The position numbers and the translations under genes were made by a program. A DNA stretch of 64,000 nt from Zoogloea sp041908905 (GTDB lineage Bacteria > Pseudomonadota > Gammaproteobacteria > Burkholderiales > Rhodocyclaceae): contig NZ_JAYREK010000016.1 in assembly GCF_041908905.1 (NCBI RefSeq), positions 12,493 to 76,492 of the forward strand. The letters are read 5' to 3'. Below the pieces are notes generated by a model that saw only the letters and a program-made list of their open reading frames with translations, was not told where the DNA came from and ran no database searches. Positions 44,769 through 53,951 of this stretch are shown in pieces (the first letter of the stretch is position 1; each line of letters starts with the position of its first letter).

Positions 44769-45326
44769 TTATTTGCCGGAAGCGGCGATATGGAACTTGA
44801 TCTGGATGTCGTTGGCGACGATGTCGAAGGCGGCCCACGGCCCTTCGCCGATCGAGAAGTCACCGCGGCGGATGGTCAGGCTGCCGTCGAACACGCCGGC
44901 GTTGCCCTGGGGTGTGAAGGTGGCCGGGACGACCACGTTCTGGGTCTTGCCCTTGATGGTCAGGGTGCCGGCCACTTCGTAGCGGTTGCCGCCCAGGCTC
45001 TTGACGCCGGTCGAGGCAAAGCGCGCCGTCGGGAAGGCCTTGGTGTTGAACCACGGCTTGCCCGCCACCTCGGCGTTGGCCTCGCTGGTGCCGGTGTCGA
45101 CGCTGGCCAGGTCCACGTCGATGGTGGCCTTGGCGTTGGCCGGCTGGGCCGGGTCGAAGCTGAGCTGGCTGGCGAACTTCTTGAACCTGCCGTCCATCGC
45201 CACGCCCATCTGCTTGTAGCCGAAGCCGATGCGGCTCTTGTCGGCCTGGACCTGGTTGTATTCGATGGCCTGGGCCGCCGGGGCGAGGGCGGCGCCGAGG
45301 GCGAGGACGAGGGCAAAGCGCTTCAT
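44769..45326 (-). CDS. YceI-family periplasmic lipid-binding protein, copy 2
   Basis: This 185-residue paralogue has signal MKRFALVLALGAALAPAAQA, then IEYNQVQADKSRIGFGYKQMGVAMDGRFKKFASQLSFD. It is diverged from copy 1, so the pair likely binds different isoprenoid quinones or works in series. It is divergent from the LysR gene over 118 bp, where the regulator probably binds. Confidence 0.92.
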   Translation of the reverse strand: MKRFALVLALGAALAPAAQAIEYNQVQADKSRIGFGYKQMGVAMDGRFKKFASQLSFDPAQPANAKATIDVDLASVDTGTSEANAEVAGKPWFNTKAFPTARFASTGVKSLGGNRYEVAGTLTIKGKTQNVVVPATFTPQGNAGVFDGSLTIRRGDFSIGEGPWAAFDIVANDIQIKFHIAASGK

Positions 45327-45444
45327 GTCGGTTCTCCGTTGGGCTGCGATGCGCTGCGGGCATCGGCGATGGACACACTTTAGCGATCCTCGGCGTCGCA
45401 AAATAGACGACAATCAGGAACGAACTGTTTCCGGATGGGCAACA

Positions 45445-46344
45445 ATGAACCAACTCGACGCAATGCGCACCTTCCTCCGGGTGGCGGAGCTGGGCAGCTT
45501 CGCCGCAGTGGCCAACCAGCTCGGCACCGTGCGCTCGGTGGTCACCCGGCAGATCGCCGCGCTGGAGGAGCACCTGGGCGTCAAGCTGATGGTGCGCAGC
45601 ACGCGCAGCCTCACCCTCACTTCGGCCGGTACCGCCTATCTCGAAAAATGCCGGGCGATCCTCGACCTGGTCGACGAGGCCGAGGCCGAGCTGATGGAGG
45701 AGCGGGTCACCCCGCGGGGCAAGCTGCGGGTGAGCCTGCCGCTCAGCTACGGCCTCAAGCGGCTGGCGCCGCTGATGCTGGCCTTCTCCCAGACCTACCC
45801 CGAGATCCAGCTGGCGATGGACTTCACCGACCGGCGGATCAACCTCATCGAAGAGGGCGTCGACCTGTCGGTGCGCATCACCGGCCGCCTCGAGCCCGGC
45901 GACATCGTGCGCAAGCTGGGCACCAGCCGCCTGCTGGCGCTCGCCTCACCCGACTACCTGGCGCGCCGGGGCCGCCCGCGGCACCCGTCGGACCTCATGC
46001 GGCACGCCTGCATCGGCTATGCCCCCCACGGCAGCGGCCGCCCGTGGGTCTTCGTGGTGGAGGGGCGCCTCGAGAGCTTCCCGCTGGCCTTCCGGCTGCA
46101 GGCCAACAACGGCGACGTGCTGGCCGAGGCCGCCGCCCAGGGCATGGGCATCACGGTGCAGCCCGACTTCATCGCCGCCGACTACCTCGCGGCGGGCCGG
46201 CTGGAGACCCTGCTCGACGCCTTCGCCCCGCCGCCGCTGGGCATCTACGCGGTGCTCCCCAGCAACCGCTACATGCCCCACGCGGTGCGGCTGCTGATCG
46301 AGTTTCTGTCGGAGAAGCTGGGGAACGACGAGGCGGGGAGCTGA
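45445..46344 (+). CDS. LysR-type transcriptional regulator
   Basis: A 299-residue LysR protein: helix-turn-helix MNQLDAMRTFLRVAELGSFAAVANQLGTVRSVVTRQIAALEEHLG, then an effector domain with RLEPGDIVRKLGTSRLLALASPDYL. It starts at ATG 45445. It belongs to the subgroup often encoded next to quinone-detoxification genes and probably controls the divergent yceI-pirin-azoR set. Effector unknown. Confidence 0.9.
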   Translation: MNQLDAMRTFLRVAELGSFAAVANQLGTVRSVVTRQIAALEEHLGVKLMVRSTRSLTLTSAGTAYLEKCRAILDLVDEAEAELMEERVTPRGKLRVSLPLSYGLKRLAPLMLAFSQTYPEIQLAMDFTDRRINLIEEGVDLSVRITGRLEPGDIVRKLGTSRLLALASPDYLARRGRPRHPSDLMRHACIGYAPHGSGRPWVFVVEGRLESFPLAFRLQANNGDVLAEAAAQGMGITVQPDFIAADYLAAGRLETLLDAFAPPPLGIYAVLPSNRYMPHAVRLLIEFLSEKLGNDEAGS

Positions 46345-46391
46345 ACGCCGCCGCCCCGTGCCCGCGGCCCGGGGCGGGGCCGTCGAGGGCG

Positions 46392-47723
46392 TCAGGCCCA
46401 CACGCCGGTGCGGCGGTCTTCGACGCGCTTGGCCTTGTGCGTGGCGCGGGGCAGGGTGTCGGGGGGCAGGATGGTCACCGCGGCGCTGACGCCGGTCACC
46501 GCCTTCAGGTGGTGGGCGAAGCGCCCGGCCAGCTCGGCGTCGCCGTGGGGGCTGGCGGCGGCGCGCTCGACCTCGACGGTGAGGCGGTCGAGGTGGTTCT
46601 CGCGCTCGACGATCAGCCGGTATTCGCCGGAGAAGTCATGGTCGCGGCGGGCGATCGCCTCGACGTCGCTGGGGAAGAGGTTGACGCCCTTGATGATGAG
46701 CATGTCGTCGAGCCGGCCGTGCACGCCCTGCAGGCGGATCGAGGTGCGTCCGCAGCCGCAGGGCTCCGAGGTGAACGAGACGATGTCGCCGGTGCGGAAG
46801 CGGATCATCGGGCGGGCGGTCTTCTTGAGGGTGGTGAGCACCAGCTCGCCCCGGGCGCCTTCTTCCACCGGCTCGTTGGTGCCGGGGTGGAGCACTTCGA
46901 CGAGGATGTGGTCCTCGGCCCAGTGCAGGCCGTCCTTCTCCTCGCACATGCCGGCGCAGGAGCCGAAGATGTCCGACAGGCCGTAGTAGTCATACACCGA
47001 AGCGCCCCACAGAGCCTCGATGCGCTGGCGGGTCTCGGGGATCGAGCCGCCGGGCTCGCCGGCCACGAAGATGCGCTTCACCGCCAGGTCGCGGCGCGGG
47101 TCGATGCCTTCCTTGAGGGCCGTCTCGCCCAGGTACCAGGCGTAGGACGGCGTCGTCCAGATCGCCGTCACCTGAAACTGCCGCAGGATCGCCAGCAGCC
47201 GCTCGGACGGCACCGTGCCGGCGTGGATCGACAGCGCGCCGAGCTTCTGGGCGCCCAGCACGCAGGGCCCGCCGACGAACAGCGAGAAGTTGAGCGAGTG
47301 GGCGTAGCGGTCCTCCGGGCGCAGGCCGGACGACCAGAACTGGCGCGCCTCGTAGTCGATCCAGTCGTCGAAGTCGGTGGCGCTGAAGGGTGACGCGGTG
47401 GGCACGCCGGTGGAGCCGCTGGAGGCCGAGATGTAGACGATGTCCCGCTCGGGCACCGCGACCAGATCGCCGAAGGGCTCGACGGCCTGCTGGCGTTCGC
47501 GCAGGGTCTGCTTGGTGATGAACGGGAAGCGGCGGATGTCGTCGAGGCAGCGCACGCTGTCGGGATGCACGCCGGCCGCGTCGAAGCTGGCCCGGTAGTA
47601 GGGCGAGTTGGCGTAGGCGTGGGCGAGGTGCTTCTGCAGCAGTTGCAGCTTGAGGGCGTCCCAGTCGGCGCGGGGCTGGGTCTCGAGGGCGGCGTCCCAG
47701 TAGGGGCGGTGTGGCGTGGTCAT
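46392..47723 (-). CDS. Phenylacetate-CoA ligase family protein (PaaK-like)
   Basis: This 443-residue adenylate-forming enzyme activates an aromatic (or other) acid as a CoA thioester. It shows the AMP-binding loop SASSGSTGVPT (about residue 96), the conserved YYGLSDIFG (about residue 238), RFRTGDIVSF and the hinge region GRLDDMLIIKGVNLFPSDVEA. A Cys-rich SEPCGCGRTS is typical of PaaK relatives. It lies 44 bp downstream of metQ, last in the metNIQ transcript, an unusual place for it. The substrate is unknown. Confidence 0.88.
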   Translation of the reverse strand: MTTPHRPYWDAALETQPRADWDALKLQLLQKHLAHAYANSPYYRASFDAAGVHPDSVRCLDDIRRFPFITKQTLRERQQAVEPFGDLVAVPERDIVYISASSGSTGVPTASPFSATDFDDWIDYEARQFWSSGLRPEDRYAHSLNFSLFVGGPCVLGAQKLGALSIHAGTVPSERLLAILRQFQVTAIWTTPSYAWYLGETALKEGIDPRRDLAVKRIFVAGEPGGSIPETRQRIEALWGASVYDYYGLSDIFGSCAGMCEEKDGLHWAEDHILVEVLHPGTNEPVEEGARGELVLTTLKKTARPMIRFRTGDIVSFTSEPCGCGRTSIRLQGVHGRLDDMLIIKGVNLFPSDVEAIARRDHDFSGEYRLIVERENHLDRLTVEVERAAASPHGDAELAGRFAHHLKAVTGVSAAVTILPPDTLPRATHKAKRVEDRRTGVWA

Positions 47724-47767
47724 GGCGGTTCCTTGCCGGCCGGGCCGTGCGGGCCCGGCCGTCGTGC

Positions 47768-48598
47768 TTATTGCAGGTAGGCCGGGCGGGCGTAGCCGGC
47801 GAAGTGCTTGTCCAGGGCGGCGCGATATTCGGGCGTGCGGAAAGCGGCCACGATGTCGCGGGTCCACGGCTTGTCCTTGTCCTCGGCCTTCACGGCGACC
47901 ACGTTGAGGTAGTGGTCCGGTGTCTTCTCGAGGGCCACCGCCTCGGTCAGCTTGAGGCCCGACGAGATGGCGAAGTTGCCGTTGATGAGGGCGAACTCGG
48001 CGTCGTCCAGGGTGCGTGGCAGCTGGGCCGCCTCGATGGGCGTGAGCACCAGCTTGCGCGGGTTTTCGGCCACGTCCTTCTCGGTGACCTTCAGCGGGTC
48101 GACGCCGGCCTTCACCTTGATGAGCCTGTTCTGCTCCAGGAAGACCAGCGCCCGGGCCAGGTTGCTGGGGTCGTTGGGCAGGGTGATGCGGTCGCCGTCC
48201 TTCAGGTCGGCCAGGCTCTTGCGCTTCCTGGAGTACAGCCCGAGGGGCGCGATGGGGGCCTTGGTGACATCCACCAGGTTGAGGCCCTTGTCGGCCGAGA
48301 ACTTCCGCAGGTAGATCACGTGCTGGAACAGGTTGGCGTCCAGCGAGCCCTGGGCCAGCGCGAGGTTGGGCTGCACGTAGTCGTTGAACTCGACCAGCTT
48401 CACGGTGTAGCCCTTCTTCTCGAGCACCGGCTTGATGCCGAGCTTGAGCTGGTCGAAGTTGGAGCCGGCGGTGGCGCCGAGGGTCAGGGTCTTCTTGTCG
48501 TCGGCGTGGGCGCTGCCGAGGCCGAGGGCGACGCCGAAGCCGATGACGACTGTGGCGCGGAGGATGCCGGAAACAACATGGCGGCGGGTGAGTTGCAT
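47768..48598 (-). CDS. metQ: Methionine-type ABC transporter binding protein (MetQ/NlpA family)
   Basis: The 276-residue protein has an N-terminal Tat-like signal (MQLTRRHVVSGILRATVVIGFGVALGLGSAHADD), then LTLGATAGSNFDQLKLGIKPVLEKKGYTVKLVEFNDYVQPN. It has no lipobox Cys, unlike many MetQ proteins. It delivers methionine or a related organosulfur compound to MetI/MetN. Confidence 0.92.
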   Translation of the reverse strand: MQLTRRHVVSGILRATVVIGFGVALGLGSAHADDKKTLTLGATAGSNFDQLKLGIKPVLEKKGYTVKLVEFNDYVQPNLALAQGSLDANLFQHVIYLRKFSADKGLNLVDVTKAPIAPLGLYSRKRKSLADLKDGDRITLPNDPSNLARALVFLEQNRLIKVKAGVDPLKVTEKDVAENPRKLVLTPIEAAQLPRTLDDAEFALINGNFAISSGLKLTEAVALEKTPDHYLNVVAVKAEDKDKPWTRDIVAAFRTPEYRAALDKHFAGYARPAYLQ

Positions 48599-48644
48599 GG
48601 GAGGACTCCTTGAAAGGTCGATAGGGGGAAAGGCGGAATCGGGG

Positions 48645-49310
48645 TCAGCGTTTGTCCACGCGGCGGGCGAGGTGCTGGCCGAGGAGCTGGATGGTCTGCA
48701 CGAGGATGATCAGCAGCACGATGGTGATCACCATCACGTCGGTCTGGAAACGGTAGTAGCCATAGCGGATCGCCAGGTCGCCGATGCCGCCGCCGCCCAC
48801 CACGCCGGCCACCGCCGAATACGACAGGAAGCTCACCGCCAGCACGGTGACGGCCAGCACCAGCCCGGAGCGGGCTTCGACGAGCAGCACGCGGCGGACG
48901 ATCTGCAGCGGCGAGGCGCCCATCGCCTCGGCGGCCTCGATGACGCCGCGGGGCACGTCGCGCAGGGTCTGCTCGATGAGGCGGGCGAAGTAGAAGATCG
49001 CCGCGATCGACAGGGGCACGCTGGCCGCCAGCGGCCCGATGGAGGTGCCTGCGATCACCCGCGTGAAGGGCGAGATCGCCACCAGCAGGATGATGAAGGG
49101 GAAGGAGCGCACCACGTTGATCAGCCCGTTGGCCGCCAGGTTGAAGCCCCGGAAGCGGCCCAGCGACTGCCCCGGGCTGGTGAGGAAGACCAGCACCCCG
49201 AGGGCGCCGCCCAGCACCACCGCGGCCGTCAGGCAGATGGCCAGCATCAGCAGGGTCTCGCCGGTGGCCTTGAGGATCTCCGGCTGCAGTTCGGTCAGGG
49301 TTTCAAGCAT
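48645..49310 (-). CDS. metI: Methionine-type ABC transporter permease MetI
   Basis: A 221-residue five- to six-helix permease with FPFIILLVAISPFTRVIAGTSIGP and the MetI-typical loop GVIEAAEAMGASPLQIVRRVLLVEARSGLVL. The start overlaps the metN stop by 8 bp. Confidence 0.94.
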   Translation of the reverse strand: MLETLTELQPEILKATGETLLMLAICLTAAVVLGGALGVLVFLTSPGQSLGRFRGFNLAANGLINVVRSFPFIILLVAISPFTRVIAGTSIGPLAASVPLSIAAIFYFARLIEQTLRDVPRGVIEAAEAMGASPLQIVRRVLLVEARSGLVLAVTVLAVSFLSYSAVAGVVGGGGIGDLAIRYGYYRFQTDVMVITIVLLIILVQTIQLLGQHLARRVDKR

Positions 49311-50151
49311 GGGCGGCCTCCAGGGCGAAGTGGTGATGGGGCACGCCGGCCGGCGCGCCGACCGGTGAGGGGCTGGCCGCCGGGCCGACGCTGCCGTAGT
49401 CGGCCAGCCAGCCGGCCAGGCGCGAGCCTTGCGGGATCCGGCCGCCGGCGATGTCGAGCTGCTCGACGATCTGCCCGGCTTCCATCACCGATACCCGCTG
49501 GCACAGGCGGCGGATCACCTCCATCTCGTGGCTGACCAGCAGGATCGTCACGCCGAAGCGGCGGTTCGCGTCGGCCAGCACCTCCAGCAGGTCCAGCGTG
49601 GTGCGCGGGTCGAGGGCCGAGGTGGGCTCGTCGGCCAGCAGCACGTGGGGCTCCGGGGCCAGCGCGCGGGCGATGGCGACGCGCTGCTTCTGGCCGCCGG
49701 AGAGGCGCCCCGGATAGACATCGGCCTTGGCCGCCAGCCCCACGAAATCCAGGCAGGCCGCCACCCGCTCGCGGATGCGCGCCGGGTCGGCGCCGGCGAT
49801 GCGCATCGGCAGGGCCACGTTGTCGGCAACCGTCTGGTTATGCAGCAGGTTGAAGTGCTGGAAGATCATCCCGATGCGGTGGCGCGCCCGGCGCAGGCCG
49901 GCCGGCGGGAGGCGGGTGAGGTTCTCGCCGTGGACGATCACCTCGCCCGCGTCGGGGCGTTCGAGCAGATTGACGAGGCGCAGCAGGGTGGATTTGCCGG
50001 CGCCCGAGAAGCCGATGATTCCGTGGATCTCGCCCTCGGGCACGACCAGGCTGGTGGGGCGCAGGCCCACCACGTGGCCGCCGGGGTCGGTGAAGCGGCG
50101 CGAGACGCCGCGCAGTTCGATGGCCGGTCTGGAGGGTGCTGTGGTTGGCAT
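49303..50151 (-). CDS. metN: Methionine-type ABC transporter ATPase MetN, short form
   Basis: The 282-residue ATPase has Walker A GFSGAGKST (about residue 50), signature LSGGQKQR and Walker B LLADEPTSALD. Typical MetN is about 340 residues with a C-terminal NIL domain that lets methionine inhibit transport. Here the protein ends soon after the ATPase core, so that feedback domain is missing. The importer may thus not be shut by methionine, fitting use for other organosulfur compounds. Confidence 0.9.
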   Translation of the reverse strand: MPTTAPSRPAIELRGVSRRFTDPGGHVVGLRPTSLVVPEGEIHGIIGFSGAGKSTLLRLVNLLERPDAGEVIVHGENLTRLPPAGLRRARHRIGMIFQHFNLLHNQTVADNVALPMRIAGADPARIRERVAACLDFVGLAAKADVYPGRLSGGQKQRVAIARALAPEPHVLLADEPTSALDPRTTLDLLEVLADANRRFGVTILLVSHEMEVIRRLCQRVSVMEAGQIVEQLDIAGGRIPQGSRLAGWLADYGSVGPAASPSPVGAPAGVPHHHFALEAAHA

Positions 50152-50301
50152 GATGCGGTGCAGAAAACTGGGAAGGCCCCGACTTTAGCCCTGCCCCTTA
50201 CCAACCTGAACCAAGGATTTCTGCGCTGCTCTGCAGCCGCGCCGTGCAAAGCATTGCAGGCCGGTGAATATCTGAACGTCCTGACCGCCGGGCCTGGGGA
50301 A

Positions 50302-50321
50302 AAGCCCGCCGCAGCGGGCTT
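50302..50321 (-). terminator. Terminator after the aldo/keto reductase operon
   Basis: AAGCCCGC and GCGGGCTT form a hairpin with a 4-nt loop; on the minus strand it is followed by TTTTCC. It separates the ssuE-like operon from metN. Confidence 0.65.
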
Positions 50322-50343
50322 CCGCCGGGGCCGACGGACCGCC

Positions 50344-51393
50344 CTAAGGGCAGAGGTTGGGCGCCCGGGCGTGGATCGCCTCGATCTCGTCGATGGCCTC
50401 CCGGGGCAGGCGGATGTCGACGCTGGCGATGTTCGTGGCGAGCTGCTCCAGGCTGGTGGCGCCGATCAGGTTGCTCGTCACGAAGGGCTGCGCGTTGACG
50501 TAGGCCAGCGCCAGCTGGGCCGGGGCCAGGCCGTACTTGCGGGCCACCTCCACGTAGGCGGCGATGGCGGCCTCCGGCCCGGCGCCCTTGTAGCGGCTGA
50601 AGCGGTCCCACAGGGTCAGGCGGGCGCCCGGCGGGTTGGCGCCGCCCAGGTATTTGCCGCTCAGCGCGCCGAAGGCGAGGGGCGAATAGGCCAGCAGGCC
50701 CACCTGCTCGCGGATGGCGATCTCGGCGTTGCCGATCTCGAACGTGCGGTTGAGCAGGTTGTAGGGGTTCTGCACGCTGACCACCCGCGCCAGGCCCGCC
50801 GTTTCGGCGTGCTGCAGAAAGCGCGTGATGCCCCACGGCGTCTCGTTGGAGAGGCCGATGTGGCGCACCTTGCCGGCCCGCACGAAGCCATCCAGCACGG
50901 TGAGGGTTTCGAGGATGGGCACGCTGTCCTCGTCGGGCACGTGGCGGTAGCCCAGCTCGCCGAAGTGGTTGGTGCTGCGGTCGGGCCAGTGGAGCTGGTA
51001 CAGGTCGATCACGTCGGTGCCCAGGCGGCGCAGGCTGTCGTGCAGGGCGGCTTCCAGGTTGGCGCGGTCGTGGCGGGTGTTGCCGCCGCGCAGGTGGCGG
51101 GCCTGGACGAGCTTGTGCGACGGCCCCGCGGCCTTGGTGGCGATCAGCACCCGCTCGCGGTTGCCCGGCCGGGCCAGCCAGCTGCCGATGTAGCGCTCGG
51201 TGGCGCCCTGGGTTTCGGGGCGGGGCGGCACCGGGTACATCTCGGCGGTGTCGATCAGGTTGATTCCGTGGGCCACGGCGTAGTCGAGCTGGGCGTGGGC
51301 GTCGGCCTCGCTGTTCTGCTCGCCCCAGGTCATGGTGCCCAGGGCGATGAGGCTCACGTCGAGGTCGGTGTTGCCGAGTTTGCGGTATTTCAT
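50344..51393 (-). CDS. Aldo/keto reductase (Tas-like)
   Basis: The 349-residue NADPH-dependent reductase resembles Tas/YajO. The catalytic tetrad is visible: Asp and Tyr in DTAEMYPVPP, Lys in IATKAAGP, His in YQLHWPD. The barrel ends with VTSNLIGATSLEQLATNIAS. It lies 14 bp downstream of the flavin monooxygenase pseudogene, so it may reduce the aldehyde released by desulfonation. That is inference. Confidence 0.9.
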   Translation of the reverse strand: MKYRKLGNTDLDVSLIALGTMTWGEQNSEADAHAQLDYAVAHGINLIDTAEMYPVPPRPETQGATERYIGSWLARPGNRERVLIATKAAGPSHKLVQARHLRGGNTRHDRANLEAALHDSLRRLGTDVIDLYQLHWPDRSTNHFGELGYRHVPDEDSVPILETLTVLDGFVRAGKVRHIGLSNETPWGITRFLQHAETAGLARVVSVQNPYNLLNRTFEIGNAEIAIREQVGLLAYSPLAFGALSGKYLGGANPPGARLTLWDRFSRYKGAGPEAAIAAYVEVARKYGLAPAQLALAYVNAQPFVTSNLIGATSLEQLATNIASVDIRLPREAIDEIEAIHARAPNLCP

Positions 51394-51407
51394 GGGTGTC
51401 CTTGCGC

Positions 51408-52757
51408 TCAGGCGGCCCGGGCAGCGTCGCGGCGGGCGGCGAACTGGTTCTCGGGGCGCGCCAGGCCGAGGTTTTCGCGCAGCGTGCTGCCCTCGTACTC
51501 GGTGCGGAAGATGCCGCGGCGCTGCAGCTCGGGGATCACCAGCTCGACAAAATCGTCGAGGCTGCCGGGCAGCACCGGCGGCAGCACGTTGAAGCCGTCG
51601 GCGGCCTCGTTGTCGAACCACGCCTGCAGCTGGTCGGCCACCTGGGTCGGGGTGCCGATGACGGTCCAGTGGTCCCGTGCGGTGGCCACCCACTCATACA
51701 GCTGGCGGATGCTGAAGCCGTGCTGGCGGGCGATGTCCGCCATCATCTGCGGCCGGCTGACGAAGCCTTCGCTCTTCGGCAGCTCGGGGAAGGGGCCGTC
51801 CAGCGGGTAGCGGGACAGGTCCACCTCGCCGGAAAGCCCGCCCAGCAGCGTGAGGCCCGCGTCGGGGTGGATCAGGCTGTTGAGCTGCTGCAGCTTGGCG
51901 CGGGCCTCTTCTTCGGTCGGAGCGACGTACACCGACACGCCCGGCATGATCTTGATCTCGTCCGCGTGGCGCCCGTAGCGGGCCAGGCGGCCCTTCACGT
52001 CGCGGTAGAAGGCCTGGGCGTCGGCCAGGTTCTGGTGGGCGGTGAACACCACCTCGGCGGTGCGGGCGGCGAGCTCGCGGCCGGGCTCGGACTGGCCGGC
52101 CTGCACGATCACCGGGTAGCCCTGGGGCGGCCGCGCCACGTTGAGGGCGCCTTCCACCGAGAAATGCTTGCCCTTGTGGCGCGGCGCATGCACCTTGTCC
52201 GGGTCGAAGAACTGGCCGCTCTCCTTGTTGCGGATGAAGGCCTCGTCCTCCCAGCTGTCCCACAGCTCGGTGACGGTATCGACGAACTCGTTGGCGCGCT
52301 CATAGCGTTCGGCCGGCGGGCGCTGCCTGTCGAGGCCGAAGTTGCGGGCCGTGGCATCGCCGGCCGAGGTCACCAGGTTCCAGCCCGCGCGGCCCTTGCT
52401 CAGGTGGTCGAGGGAGGCGAACTTGCGGGCGAGGGTGTAGGGCTCTTCGTAGGTGGTCGACGCCGTGGCGATAAAGCCCAGATGTTTGGTGACCACCGAC
52501 AGGGCCGCGAACAGCGTCACCGGCTCGAAGCCCACCGCCTTCTCGCTAACGCCGGTGCCGGTGTTGCCGCCGAAGTTGGCCGCCAGCCCGTCGGCCAGAA
52601 AGAAGGCGTCGAACAGGCCGCGCTCGGCGGTCTGGGCGAGGCGCTTGTAATGCTCGAAGTCGAGGGCGCCCGCGGCCGGGGCGTCCGGGTGGCGCTAGGC
52701 GGCGATGTGCTGGCCAGCGCCGGGCAGGAAGGCGCCGAGTTTGAGTTTTCTGCTCAT
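51408..52757 (-). pseudogene. Flavin-dependent monooxygenase (NtaA/DszA-type LLM family) with in-frame amber stop
   Basis: The full frame would encode 449 residues, from MSRKLKLGAFLPGAGQHIAA to the C-terminal NQFAARRDAARAA. Codon 21 (52697-52695) is TAG; the next residues are RHPDA. Relatives read AAWRHP here, so a TGG (Trp) to TAG change is the simplest explanation. The rest is intact and includes the LDHLSKGRAGWNLVTS hallmark and YPVIVQAGQSEPGRELAA. These FMNH2-dependent enzymes cleave C-S or C-N bonds using a partner reductase. A good ribosome-binding site (AAGGAGATCCCC) precedes the true start. An internal restart at 52535 would lack the N-terminal strand, so activity is unlikely. Confidence 0.88.
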
Positions 52758-52784
52758 GGGGATCTCCTTGGATGATTGAAAGCG

Positions 52785-53339
52785 TCAGGCGGCCTCGGCC
52801 AGCCCGTGGGCGGCCGGCGTGCGCAGCAGCCTGCGGGCCTGCCCGGCGACCAGAGCCACCCGCTCGGCAATGGCGGGGCTCGCGAGGCGGTAGTCGGAAA
52901 AATCGGTATCGCGGGCGAACAGCGTCTTGGGCGCCGAATAGATGCCCAGGTAGCTGGTGAGGGCGCGCAGCTGGTGTTCGAGGATCAGCGCGTGCTGGTC
53001 GCTGCCCCCGGTGGCCATCAGGATCGCCGACTTGCCCTCAAGGACTTTCGGGTCGAGGAGGTCGAGAAAGTGCTTGAAGGCGCCCGGGTAGGAGGCCTTG
53101 TAAACCGGCACCCCGATCACGATCAGGTCGGCCGCGCGCAACTGCCCGTGGGCGGCCTCGATGGCCGGCGGCAGCACGAAGCTGCCCAGCGTGCGGCCCA
53201 GGTCGGCGGCGATGTCGGCCAGGTCGATGAGCGGCCCACCGTGGCCGGTCTGGCGGCTGATCTCGCCGAGCACGGCGGCAACCAGCGCCCGGGTGCGGGA
53301 GGGCGCCGACAGGCTGCCCGAGAGTCCGATGATGTTCAT
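52785..53339 (-). CDS. NADPH-dependent FMN reductase (SsuE/MsuE type)
   Basis: A 184-residue flavin reductase that supplies FMNH2 to sulfonate or sulfone monooxygenases. It has MNIIGLSGSLSAPSRTRALV (phosphate-binding loop), VPVYKASYPGAFKHFLDLLDP (the SsuE signature, about residue 78) and LMATGGSDQHALILEHQLRALTSYLG. It is first in the operon, with the monooxygenase directly downstream; a sigma-54 promoter lies upstream. Which of SsuE or MsuE it equals cannot be decided. Confidence 0.92.
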   Translation of the reverse strand: MNIIGLSGSLSAPSRTRALVAAVLGEISRQTGHGGPLIDLADIAADLGRTLGSFVLPPAIEAAHGQLRAADLIVIGVPVYKASYPGAFKHFLDLLDPKVLEGKSAILMATGGSDQHALILEHQLRALTSYLGIYSAPKTLFARDTDFSDYRLASPAIAERVALVAGQARRLLRTPAAHGLAEAA

Positions 53340-53402
53340 TGCTGCTGCTCCTTGCATGTCGAGTTCATGCGGAGAAGGTGCCTCCGCTTGCAGGGGAGAC
53401 AT

Positions 53403-53418
53403 AGCAGCAGGCGTGCCA
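53403..53418 (-). promoter_or_regulatory. Sigma-54 promoter of the ssuE-like operon
   Basis: On the minus strand TGGCACGCCTGCTGCT has GG and GC 10 bp apart. It is almost identical to the dioxygenase 2 promoter, 63 bp before the start codon. Confidence 0.85.
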
Positions 53419-53481
53419 GGTTTATGAAGTCAAGGGAAACAAGGGTTTAGGGGTTAGTTGCGGGTAAGGAGAGGTGGGCCG

Positions 53482-53530
53482 CTGCGGGGATTGCGGCAGA
53501 TTGAGGGGGTGGGTGTGGGAAGGGCGGCAG
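53482..53530. promoter_or_regulatory. Paired activator sites upstream of the ssuE-like operon
   Basis: CTGC-N10-GCAG (53482-53499) and the less conserved GTGT-N10-GCAG (53513-53530) start 31 bp apart. The proximal one begins 63 bp upstream of the -24 element. Confidence 0.65.
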
Positions 53531-53763
53531 GGGGATCTCGTTGGTGGTGGGCTTGGCCAGTCCGCCAATGCAGGTTCAGCGACAGCTGGTCGGCCACTTC
53601 AGCCGTTCGCTCATTTCTGTTGGATTGACCGATGCCTCAGAGAAAGCAGACTTAGTCGAGTCGATTAAACCCGGGGCGATTCGAACTAACGGCCGCTCTC
53701 AAAATACGCCAATGTTCGCTTCATCCGACTAAAATGATGCACTGTGATTCACAAAGATTAATC
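53531..53763. other. Junction region before the defence island, no gene seen
   Basis: About 230 bp with no convincing reading frame. Base composition falls towards 53700, where the sequence becomes AT-richer (AATGATGCACTGTGATTCACAAAGATTAATCATG). It is probably the island edge and the promoter of the RHH gene. Confidence 0.45.
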
Positions 53764-53946
53764 ATGAAGGCTATCCGCACCACCATCTCCCTGCCTCCCG
53801 AACAGCTCCAGCGCCTTCAGGAAATGGCCGATCAACACGGGCTTTCCTTGGCCTGGTTGGTCCGTCAGGCCGTCAGCGAGTTTCTCGAACGCAGAGAAAA
53901 GGTCGGCGAATTTAACCCGCTGAACGGATACCAGAAAAAGGACTAA
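53764..53946 (+). CDS. Small ribbon-helix-helix (CopG-like) protein
   Basis: A 60-residue protein: MKAIRTTISLPPEQLQRLQEMADQHGLSLAWLVRQAVSEFLERREKVGEFNPLNGYQKKD. The beta-strand TTISLP and the two helices are the ribbon-helix-helix DNA-binding fold of CopG/Arc. It lies 5 bp upstream of the helicase gene and may repress the defence operon. An antitoxin role is possible, but no toxin is adjacent. Confidence 0.8.
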   Translation: MKAIRTTISLPPEQLQRLQEMADQHGLSLAWLVRQAVSEFLERREKVGEFNPLNGYQKKD

Positions 53947-53951
53947 GGCTG

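Noticed and set aside
50152..50343. SAM riboswitch before metN
   Set aside because: I could not find the conserved SAM-riboswitch core; the gap mostly holds the terminator of the upstream operon.
53474..53732. Two short frames in the gap before the RHH gene
   Set aside because: No ribosome-binding site and no family; the region is better explained as promoter and enhancer DNA plus the island border.
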